Of a DNA stretch of 20,269 nt, positions 14,698 to 20,269 are shown one piece after another. Every line of letters begins with the position of its first letter. Position 1 is the stretch's first letter. The notes under the pieces are model-generated. The model made no database searches. It saw only the letters and a list, made by a program, of their open reading frames with translations, and was not told the origin of the DNA. The position numbers were made by a program, and so were the translations under genes. Source of the DNA: an uncultured Bacilli bacterium (GTDB lineage Bacteria > Bacillota_I > Bacilli_A > RF39 > UBA660); contig CAKPHY010000021.1 of the NCBI GenBank assembly GCA_934162285.1, forward strand, positions 1 through 20,269. Direction: 5' to 3'.

Positions 14698-15594
14698 ATG
14701 AATATTTTAGAAATTTTTAAAAGTGTTCGTTGTGGGCATAAAGAATTTAATGTATCTTTAAAAAAATTTACAACTTATAAATTAGATACTGTTGCTTCTT
14801 TAATTGTTACGCCAAGAAACGTTGAAGATTTAAAAAAAATCTTAAAATTAATTAAAGAAAACAATTTAAAATATAAAATATTAGGTAATGGCTCAAATTT
14901 AATTTTTGCTAGTCCTAAATACGATGGCGTTTTAATTAAATTAGATAAATTTGATGAAGTAAAAATAGTTGGCACTAAAGTAATTGCTGGTGCTGGTTAT
15001 AATTTAACTAAATTGGCCATGAAAACTGCTAATAGTAGTTTGACAGGACTAGAGTTTGCATCAGGTATTCCTGGAACTTTAGGTGGCGGTGTTTATATGA
15101 ATGCTGGTGCTTATAAGAGTGACATGGGATATGTTGTTTATAGTGTCCGCGTTTTAACACCAGAACTTGAAATCAAAGAATTATATAATAAAGATTTGGA
15201 TTATCATTATCGTAGTTCATTCTTTCAAAGTCATAAAGATTATATAATTCTTGAAGCGACTTTAAAATTGAGAAAAGGTAAAAAAGAAGCGATTTTAGAA
15301 GTAATCAAAGATCGCCGTCAAAGAAGAATAGACTCACAACCATTAGAGTTTCCTAACGCAGGATCTGTTTTTCGCAATCCTGAAGGCGATTATGCTGGAC
15401 GTTTAATTGAAGAGTGTAATTTAAAAGGATTTCATATAAATGATGCCTATATTAGTGAAAAACATGCTAACTTTATTGTAAATAAAGGAAATGCTACAGG
15501 GAAAGACATTGTAGATTTAATTAATAAAGCTAAAACTGAAGTTAAAAATAAATACAATATTGATTTAAAAGTTGAACAAGAAATAGTTGAGTAG
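14698..15594 (+). CDS. murB: UDP-N-acetylenolpyruvoylglucosamine reductase
   Basis: A 298-aa FAD enzyme making UDP-MurNAc with NADPH. The FAD-binding domain shows ILGNGSNLIF and SGIPGTLGGGVYMNAGAY. The catalytic serine is Ser223 in NAGSVFRNP, and the C-terminal segment with EKHANFIVN is typical. The YRSSFF motif and the short form fit the Gram-positive type II MurB. GGGGAG at 14686-14691 overlaps the end of murG, so the genes are closely coupled. The MurG-MurB-DivIB order matches B. subtilis. Confidence 0.96.
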   Translation: MNILEIFKSVRCGHKEFNVSLKKFTTYKLDTVASLIVTPRNVEDLKKILKLIKENNLKYKILGNGSNLIFASPKYDGVLIKLDKFDEVKIVGTKVIAGAGYNLTKLAMKTANSSLTGLEFASGIPGTLGGGVYMNAGAYKSDMGYVVYSVRVLTPELEIKELYNKDLDYHYRSSFFQSHKDYIILEATLKLRKGKKEAILEVIKDRRQRRIDSQPLEFPNAGSVFRNPEGDYAGRLIEECNLKGFHINDAYISEKHANFIVNKGNATGKDIVDLINKAKTEVKNKYNIDLKVEQEIVE

Positions 15595-15601
15595 GGGTTC
15601 T

Positions 15602-16279
15602 ATGCAAAAGAAAGAGTTTAAAAGGCATTTAAAAATTCGCTATGATCGTATAATTAAATGTTTGATTTTTCTTCTCTTTTTTGTTTTTGCTGTTATGTAT
15701 ATTTTAAATGTTAGAGTTAAAAATATATATATTGTTGGAAACAAATATGTAAAAGATCAAGAAATAATTGAACTTGCTGGTATAAGTGATTATCCTAAAA
15801 TGATCGAAATAAATAGTTTAACAATTAAAAATAAATTGGCTGAAGAAAATATTATTTCTGAAGTAAATGTTGAAAAGAAAAATACTTCTTTAATTTTAAC
15901 TGTTAAAGAAGCAAAGCCTCTTTATTATGATAATAGTGAACGAGCAACTATTTTAGAAAATGGCAAGAAAATTAATAAAAAATATAATGTTCCAATAGTA
16001 GTTAATTATATACCAGATACTATTTTAGAAAAATTTAGAAAAGCTTTAGCAAAAGTTGATGATGATAATTTACTAAAAATTTCGGAAATTAAGTATGATC
16101 CCAATATTGATGATGAAAGATTTTTACTTACAATGACTGATGGTAATTATGTTTATATAAATATTAAAAAATTTGAATTAATTAACAATTATTTAACAAT
16201 TATTTCTAACTTTAAAGATAAAAAAGGAATCTTATATTTAGATTCAGGAAGTCATTTTGAAGTATTACAAAAAAGTTAA
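15602..16279 (+). CDS. divIB: cell division protein DivIB/FtsQ
   Basis: A 225-aa bitopic membrane protein of the divisome. It has a basic cytoplasmic N-terminus, one membrane segment at about 19-38, and then a POTRA domain (KNIYIVGNKYVKDQEII). A beta domain follows, with the family's conserved ISEIKYDPNIDDERF and MTDGNYVYI stretches. It scaffolds septal wall enzymes together with FtsL and DivIC. The frame is open from TTG 15587 inside murB, but ATG 15602 gives the usual short basic N-terminus and has AGGGG at 15593-15597 upstream, so I use it. At 225 aa it is shorter than B. subtilis DivIB (263), mostly at the C-terminal tail. It is followed by a terminator, so ftsA-ftsZ form a separate unit. 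Confidence 0.9.
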   Translation: MQKKEFKRHLKIRYDRIIKCLIFLLFFVFAVMYILNVRVKNIYIVGNKYVKDQEIIELAGISDYPKMIEINSLTIKNKLAEENIISEVNVEKKNTSLILTVKEAKPLYYDNSERATILENGKKINKKYNVPIVVNYIPDTILEKFRKALAKVDDDNLLKISEIKYDPNIDDERFLLTMTDGNYVYINIKKFELINNYLTIISNFKDKKGILYLDSGSHFEVLQKS

Positions 16280-16297
16280 AAATTTAACTTTTTTTAT
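16272..16297 (+). terminator. terminator of the murG-murB-divIB unit
   Basis: AAAGTTAA (16272-16279) pairs with TTAACTTT (16284-16291), loop AAAT, with a T-rich tail to 16297. The TAA stop (16277-16279) forms the top of the stem. It is entirely A-T except for one G-C pair, so efficiency may be partial. Confidence 0.65.
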
Positions 16298-16327
16298 TTT
16301 ACTCTTTTCTAAATTATATTATTATAG

Positions 16328-16333
16328 TATAAT
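16328..16333 (+). promoter_or_regulatory. -10 box of the ftsA-ftsZ unit
   Basis: TATAAT in an AT-rich gap. The -35 position (16305-16310) reads TTTTCT, a weak match. Predicted initiation near 16340 gives a leader of about 21 nt carrying AGGAGAT at 16348-16354. Confidence 0.6.
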
Positions 16334-16360
16334 ATATTTGGAATTATAGGAGATGATTGC

Positions 16361-17593
16361 ATGAGGCATGTTTATACTAGTATCGATATCGGATCTGATG
16401 CGGTTAAAGTTGTAGTGTGTGAACTTTGTAAAAATAAATTAAATTTACTAGGAGCTTCTTCTATTAAATCTAAAGGAATAAAAAAGGGAGTTATATCAGA
16501 TCCTACTAGTGCTTCTGAAGCAATCTCTGCTGCGACGCATGAAGTTGAAGAAATGTTAGGTTTTAAAATTAAGAAGGCTTTAGTAACTCTACCTTCTTAT
16601 TTTGCAGTATATAGGCCTTTTAATGAAAAAATAGAATCAGATGGGAGTCCTATTACTAGTGAATTAGTTGTTAAATTAATGCAACAAATTGTAACCAATA
16701 ATGCTAATAAAAAAAGTGAAATAGCTTCAATTCAAATTCTTGATTTTAAAGTTGATGGCAAAGAAACTAAAGATCCTAAAGATTTGTCAGGTCGTTTGCT
16801 TGAAGTTAGAGGAGTTATATCTTATATACCTAAAGAGAATTTATTTTCAGTTGTTGCTTTATTAGAAGAACTTGGTATTAGTGTTGTTGATGTATGTATT
16901 GGCCCTGTATCTGATTATTTCACTTATAAATCTAAAGAATATGATAATAAAGATGGAATTATAGTTAATATGGGTGCTGAAACAACCACTGTTGGGGTAG
17001 TATCAAAAGGAATTGTCGTTAAATCAAGTGTAATTCAATTTGGTGGTAAGAGTGTTGACAATGATATTGCTTATATATATAAAATAGACAATCAAGTTGG
17101 TCAAAACTTAAAAGAGAAATTTGCATTTGCTCATTCTAGTGCAGCTAGTAGTTCAGAAGTTACTACTAGAAAAAATATTGTTAATGAAGAAGTAACTATA
17201 AGCCAGCCAGAAATTACAGAAATTGTTTCTGCTAGATTAGAAGAAATACTAAAATTAGTAAAAAAAGAGATTTCTTCTTTGACTAATATGGAAAATGATT
17301 ATATAATTATTACAGGTGGTACTAGTAACATGATAGGCTTAGCTAAATTAGCCAATGAAGTTTTAGGACCAAAGGCTGAGATTGAAGCTGTAAAACTTTT
17401 AGGTATTCGCAACAATAAATATTCAACCGCTTTAGGTACAATTATTTATTTTGCTAATAAACTTAAAATTCGTGGACAAGAATATTCAATGATCAGTAAA
17501 GAAGAAATCGATGATATGATTTCTAATGCTAAAAGCAAAAATATTAATGGTAATGTGCTAGATAAAGTATTTAATTACTTTTTTAGCGAATAA
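16361..17593 (+). CDS. ftsA: cell division protein FtsA
   Basis: A 410-aa actin-like protein that tethers the Z-ring to the membrane. Seen: the first phosphate loop SIDIGSDAVKVVV, the inserted 1C (SHS2) domain in about residues 85-160, the second nucleotide-binding region GIIVNMGAETTTVGVV, and the adenosine motif ITGGTSNMIGLAKL near 325. The final residues VLDKVFNYFF form an amphipathic membrane-targeting helix, as expected. Serine/alanine-rich residues around 258-268 (HSSAASSSEV) look like the flexible insertion common in FtsA. AGGAGAT is 6 nt before the ATG. Its stop is 17 nt before ftsZ. The genes ylxW, ylxX and sbp that lie before ftsA in B. subtilis are absent. Confidence 0.95.
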   Translation: MRHVYTSIDIGSDAVKVVVCELCKNKLNLLGASSIKSKGIKKGVISDPTSASEAISAATHEVEEMLGFKIKKALVTLPSYFAVYRPFNEKIESDGSPITSELVVKLMQQIVTNNANKKSEIASIQILDFKVDGKETKDPKDLSGRLLEVRGVISYIPKENLFSVVALLEELGISVVDVCIGPVSDYFTYKSKEYDNKDGIIVNMGAETTTVGVVSKGIVVKSSVIQFGGKSVDNDIAYIYKIDNQVGQNLKEKFAFAHSSAASSSEVTTRKNIVNEEVTISQPEITEIVSARLEEILKLVKKEISSLTNMENDYIIITGGTSNMIGLAKLANEVLGPKAEIEAVKLLGIRNNKYSTALGTIIYFANKLKIRGQEYSMISKEEIDDMISNAKSKNINGNVLDKVFNYFFSE

Positions 17594-17610
17594 GGAGGAA
17601 ACAAGCTAAT

Positions 17611-18675
17611 ATGTTTGGATTAGAAATGGACCAATTGGCCAAAATTAAAGTTATTGGTGTCGGTGGTGGTGGTAATAACGCTGTAAACCGCATGATTGAA
17701 TCAGGATTAAAAGGGGTAGATTTTATAGTTGCTAATACTGATTTACAAGTATTAAGTAACTCACAAGCACCAATTAAAATACAAATCGGAGCTGAATTAA
17801 CTAATGGCTTAGGAGCTGGAGCTAACCCACAAATAGGTAAAGAAGCAGCACTTGAATCAAAAGAAGAACTTGAAGAAGCTTTAAAGGGTGCTGACATGGT
17901 ATTTGTTACTTGTGGAATGGGTGGTGGAACTGGAACCGGTGCTGCTCCTGTTATTGCTGAGATCGCTCAAAGCTTGGGTGCTTTAACTGTAGGTATTGTA
18001 ACAAAACCTTTCTCTTTTGAAGGTAAAAAAAGAATGCAACAAGCTCTAGCAGGTTTAGAAGAACTAAAAAAGCATGTTGATACCTTAATCGTTGTACCTA
18101 ATGATCGCTTAAGAGAATTAATTGATAAAACTACGCCATTACTTGATTCATTTAAAGAAGTAGATAATGTTCTTAGAACAGGTGTTCAATCAATATCTGA
18201 TTTAATAGCTGTATCAGGTTTAATTAATTTAGATTTTGCTGATGTTAAAGCTGTTATGGAAAAACGTGGCAATGCCTTAATTGGTATTGGTATAGGAGTA
18301 GGCGAAAACCGTGCTTCTGAAGCAGCTCGTCAAGCTGTTTCAAGTCCTTTACTTGAGACAAGTATTAATGGCGCAACTGATGCGATTATCAATGTAACTG
18401 GTGGCCCTTCATTAACATTATTTGAAGTTGAAGAAGCGGCTGAAGTTGTTAGAACAAGTGCTAATACAGATATAAATACTATCTTTGGAGCAATTATTTG
18501 TGAGAATTTAACTGATGAAGTAATTGTAACTGTAATCGCGACTGGTTTTGAAGAAGAAAGTGAACCATTGTATCAATCTTATGCTAGAAAAACAGTTCAA
18601 GAAGAAAAGTTTGATCCAGATGAAGATAGTGGTGACACTGATATTCCATCATTTTTCAGAAATCGTAATTTCTAA
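17611..18675 (+). CDS. ftsZ: cell division GTPase FtsZ
   Basis: A 354-aa tubulin homologue forming the Z-ring. Seen: the GGGGNNAVNRM nucleotide loop at 18-28, the tubulin signature GGGTGTG at 104-110, and the T7 synergy-loop residues NLDFADV (Asn206, Asp208, Asp211). The C-terminal partner-binding peptide is DIPSFFRNRNF. The linker between the GTPase core and this peptide is only about 25 acidic residues, shorter than in B. subtilis. AAGGAGG at 17592-17598 is a strong ribosome site that lies over the ftsA stop, 12 nt before the ATG, which is longer than usual. No other in-frame start lies closer. A strong terminator follows. Confidence 0.98.
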   Translation: MFGLEMDQLAKIKVIGVGGGGNNAVNRMIESGLKGVDFIVANTDLQVLSNSQAPIKIQIGAELTNGLGAGANPQIGKEAALESKEELEEALKGADMVFVTCGMGGGTGTGAAPVIAEIAQSLGALTVGIVTKPFSFEGKKRMQQALAGLEELKKHVDTLIVVPNDRLRELIDKTTPLLDSFKEVDNVLRTGVQSISDLIAVSGLINLDFADVKAVMEKRGNALIGIGIGVGENRASEAARQAVSSPLLETSINGATDAIINVTGGPSLTLFEVEEAAEVVRTSANTDINTIFGAIICENLTDEVIVTVIATGFEEESEPLYQSYARKTVQEEKFDPDEDSGDTDIPSFFRNRNF

Positions 18676-18684
18676 TTAAAAAGC

Positions 18685-18710
18685 GACACTTTTAGTAGTG
18701 TCTTTTTTTT
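18685..18710 (+). terminator. terminator of ftsA-ftsZ
   Basis: GACACT (18685-18690) pairs with AGTGTC (18697-18702), 6-nt loop, followed by eight T (18703-18710). It separates ftsZ from the sporulation module. The last T is also the first base of the spoIIGA -10 box. Confidence 0.88.
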
Positions 18711-18715
18711 ATACT
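18710..18715 (+). promoter_or_regulatory. candidate -10 box of spoIIGA-sigE
   Basis: TATACT lies just after the ftsZ terminator, with initiation expected near 18722, a leader of about 9 nt. No -35 is seen at 17 nt because that position is in the hairpin. In B. subtilis this operon uses a sigma-A promoter with abnormal spacing activated by Spo0A, so lack of a -35 is not surprising. Confidence 0.45.
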
Positions 18716-18721
18716 TAAAAT

Positions 18722-18727
18722 GGTGAT
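18722..18727 (+). promoter_or_regulatory. shifted Shine-Dalgarno GGTGAT of spoIIGA
   Basis: The same GGTGAT element as at 390 and 3120, here 3 nt before ATG 18731 and at the predicted mRNA 5' end. It fixes the start of spoIIGA. Confidence 0.6.
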
Positions 18728-18730
18728 TAT

Positions 18731-19477
18731 ATGAAAGTATATATTGAAACCTTATTTCTTTTTAATGCTTATATTGATTTTATTTGTTTATATATTTTAA
18801 GTATTATTTTAAAAGTAAAAATAGACAAAAAAAAGATCTTAATTAGCTCACTTATTGGGGGAATAAGTTCTTTGTTGCTTTTTTTAAAGATTTCTCTTTT
18901 TAAATTTTTAATTTTACAAATATTTATTAGTTATTTAATAGTAGTAATTGCATTTGATCATAAAAAAATATTATTTAAAATATTTACTTTTTACTTCATA
19001 AGTTTTTTATTTGGAGGAATAATTTTAGCTTTGAATAATATATTTAAATTGAACACTTTGGCCAATTTTTTAGTTTTAACATTAATATCTACATTAATTG
19101 CTTTAATTTCTAAAAAAGAAATAATCAAAATTAAAACCAATTATAATCTTAATTATCAAATAACTTTCAATTATAAAAACCAAAAAATTTTATTAAATTC
19201 TTTCTTTGATACCGGTAATAACTTAATTGATCCTTATTTTCATAAACCTGTCATATTAGTAGATGAACGGTTAATTGATGTATCTAATTATTTTTATATT
19301 CCATATAACACCATAACAGAAAGTGGGGTAATAAAAGCTATTTTAGTAGAAAATTTAGAAATAATAGGTTTAAAAAAAGTCCCAAAAGTAGTAATTGGTT
19401 TATTACCAAAAGAATTAAAAATGAAAGATGCTGATTGTTTATTAAATATTAGAATAATGGAGGAACTAAATGCTTGA
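18731..19477 (+). CDS. spoIIGA: sporulation sigma-E processing aspartyl protease SpoIIGA
   Basis: A 248-aa protein with about five hydrophobic N-terminal segments (residues 5-125) and a soluble C-terminal protease half. The catalytic motif DTGN is at 160-163 within FFDTGNNLIDPYFHKPV, matching the SpoIIGA active-site block, and the C-terminal region retains GLLPKEL-like residues. In B. subtilis it sits in the septal membrane and, when signalled by SpoIIR from the forespore, cuts pro-sigma-E. At 248 aa it is about 60 residues shorter than the B. subtilis protein. It overlaps sigE by 8 nt, so enzyme and substrate are translated together. Sequence similarity is low outside the protease motif, but the sigE neighbour makes the call firm. 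Confidence 0.93.
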   Translation: MKVYIETLFLFNAYIDFICLYILSIILKVKIDKKKILISSLIGGISSLLLFLKISLFKFLILQIFISYLIVVIAFDHKKILFKIFTFYFISFLFGGIILALNNIFKLNTLANFLVLTLISTLIALISKKEIIKIKTNYNLNYQITFNYKNQKILLNSFFDTGNNLIDPYFHKPVILVDERLIDVSNYFYIPYNTITESGVIKAILVENLEIIGLKKVPKVVIGLLPKELKMKDADCLLNIRIMEELNA

Positions 19478-20156
19478 TTTAATAAAAAAGATTATTAGAA
19501 TTTTTATTCCCGAAAGTAATATTTATTTTGTTGGTAGTGCTGATAAACTACCTGGTCCGCTTTCCAAAGAAGACGAGCTAAAATATGTCCTTGAAAGTAT
19601 GAATGGCAGCAATTATGCTAAAAACAAATTAATAGAACATAATTTAAGACTTGTTGTTTTTTTAGCAAAAAGATACGAAAGTGCAGGATATGATTTAGAA
19701 GATTTAGTAAGTATTGGAACAATCGGGCTAATAAAGGGAATAAGCACTTATAAACCTGATAAAAATATTAAGCTTGCTACTTATGCTAGTCGCTGTATTG
19801 ATAATGAAATATTGATGTTTTTAAGAAAAAATAAAAGAAGAAAAGGTGAAATAAGTTTTGAAGATAATTTAAGTTATGATGCTGAAGGAAATGAGCTTCA
19901 TTTAGAAGATATTTTAGGAACCGATTCTGATATTGTAACAAAAGGTTTAGATGATGAATTAAACTATAATTTACTTCATGCTGAATTAGAAAATTTAAAT
20001 GAACGTGATAAAGAAATAATTGTCTTGAGATATGGATTATTTGGTCATAAAGAAATGACCCAAAAAGATGTTGCTTCACTTTTAAATATTAGTCAATCAT
20101 ATATTTCAAGAATTGAAAAAAAGATAATAAAAAGATTAAAAACTGTAATTAGATGA
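19470..20156 (+). CDS. sigE: RNA polymerase sporulation sigma factor sigma-E, pro-form
   Basis: A 228-aa sigma factor for early mother-cell genes. Region 2 reads HNLRLVVFLAKRYESAG, DLEDLVSIGTIGLIKG and LATYASRCIDNEILMFLRKNK, and region 4 has TQKDVASLLNISQSYISRIEKKIIKRLK, all close to B. subtilis sigma-E. The N-terminus is a pro-sequence: a basic, amphipathic stretch followed by SNIYFVGSADKLPGPLSKED, which aligns with EVYYIGGSEALPPPLSKDE of B. subtilis, where cleavage falls between the two tyrosines. The equivalent cut here is after Tyr19, a 19-residue pro-sequence compared with 27. GGAGGA at 19459-19464 lies within spoIIGA. A terminator follows directly, so sigG, which is next in B. subtilis, is not in this transcript. 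Confidence 0.96.
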   Translation: MLDLIKKIIRIFIPESNIYFVGSADKLPGPLSKEDELKYVLESMNGSNYAKNKLIEHNLRLVVFLAKRYESAGYDLEDLVSIGTIGLIKGISTYKPDKNIKLATYASRCIDNEILMFLRKNKRRKGEISFEDNLSYDAEGNELHLEDILGTDSDIVTKGLDDELNYNLLHAELENLNERDKEIIVLRYGLFGHKEMTQKDVASLLNISQSYISRIEKKIIKRLKTVIR

Positions 20157-20178
20157 TCCTAAATAAGGATCTTTTTTT
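20155..20178 (+). terminator. terminator of spoIIGA-sigE
   Basis: GATCCT (20155-20160) pairs with AGGATC (20166-20171), loop AAATA, followed by seven T (20172-20178). The last two bases of the sigE TGA stop are the first two of the stem. Confidence 0.88.
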
Positions 20179-20248
20179 GGTTTAAAATTAATTTTTTAGA
20201 TCGAAAAAATAAGAAAATATTGCACTAACTTTCTGTAAAATACACTGA

Positions 20249-20269
20249 ATATATATATATATATATATA
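20249..20269 (+). repeat. AT dinucleotide run reaching the window edge
   Basis: At least ten AT units continue to the last base, so the true length is unknown. The preceding 70 nt (20179-20248) contain no gene and no convincing promoter. The run could be a variable-length spacer in the next gene's upstream region or simply low-complexity AT-rich DNA. Confidence 0.8.

Noticed and set aside
15587..15601. TTG start of divIB inside murB
   Set aside because: ATG 15602 gives the expected short basic N-terminus before the membrane segment and has AGGGG upstream.
17583..17897. Minus-strand 104-codon frame opposite the start of ftsZ
   Set aside because: It is a reverse-frame shadow of ftsZ with low-complexity Ser/Pro/Leu content and no ribosome site or promoter. 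The other minus-strand frames opposite ctpE-like, rseP, murB and sigE genes are the same kind of artefact.
18682..18688. AGCGACA, a partial match to a Spo0A box (TTCGACA) near the -35 of spoIIGA
   Set aside because: It matches 5 of 7 bases, lies in the stem of the ftsZ terminator, and such matches are expected by chance. Spo0A control is likely from knowledge of the operon, but this site does not show it.
1..20269. CRISPR array, insertion sequence, prophage or other mobile element
   Set aside because: I saw no direct-repeat array, transposase, integrase or terminal inverted repeats; codon bias is uniform across the window.

Overview
The window comes from a very AT-rich Gram-positive bacterium of the Bacillota. 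The evidence is the gene order of its division cluster (murG-murB-divIB-ftsA-ftsZ followed by spoIIGA-sigE), strong Shine-Dalgarno sites, rho-independent terminators and a strict AT codon bias. TGA is a stop codon here (it ends the first ATPase gene, tex, spoIIGA and sigE) and TGG encodes Trp, so this is not a Mycoplasma-type code. Compact spacing, low GC and a lean cluster suggest a small-genome Bacilli lineage, for example uncultured gut groups near Erysipelotrichia and Mollicutes. That placement is inference.

Layout. Positions 1-320 hold a divergent (minus-strand) tRNA-Cys / tRNA-Gly unit with its own promoter and terminator. All 19 protein genes are on the plus strand. 400-3066: a P-type cation ATPase and an unrecognised coiled-coil protein. 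3130-4308: Y-family DNA polymerase IV (dinB). 4344-7111: tex and a PAP2 phosphatase. 7300-12019: uppS-cdsA-rseP, making the lipid carrier, phospholipid precursor and site-2 protease, continuing without a gap into an ABC-2 ATPase/permease pair. 12046-12705: a CmpB-family membrane protein. 12747-13442: a sporulation-type sigma factor, most like sigma-K but without a pro-sequence. 13492-13566: tRNA-Gln(CUG). 13618-18675: murG, murB, divIB, ftsA and ftsZ. 18731-20156: spoIIGA and sigE, a protease and its pro-sigma substrate. The window ends in an AT dinucleotide run.

The genes connect. UppS makes the undecaprenyl carrier on which MurG builds lipid II, the PAP2 protein may recycle that carrier, MurB makes the UDP-MurNAc precursor, and DivIB/FtsA/FtsZ form the divisome. 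SpoIIGA and SigE then couple asymmetric division to the mother-cell programme. Two mother-cell-type sigma genes within 8 kb suggest the organism can sporulate, or recently could.

The most distinctive regulatory feature is compaction. Promoters sit so close to genes that predicted leaders are only about 9-21 nt. Several use a shifted GGTGAT Shine-Dalgarno at the predicted mRNA 5' end. Terminator hairpins incorporate the stop codon of the gene they end, and promoters begin inside terminator T-tracts. I found no clearly new multi-gene system. The best leads are the short-leader promoter architecture, the pro-sequence-less sigma-K-like gene, the hairpin covering a downstream ribosome site at 12004-12038, and the orphan gene at 2578.
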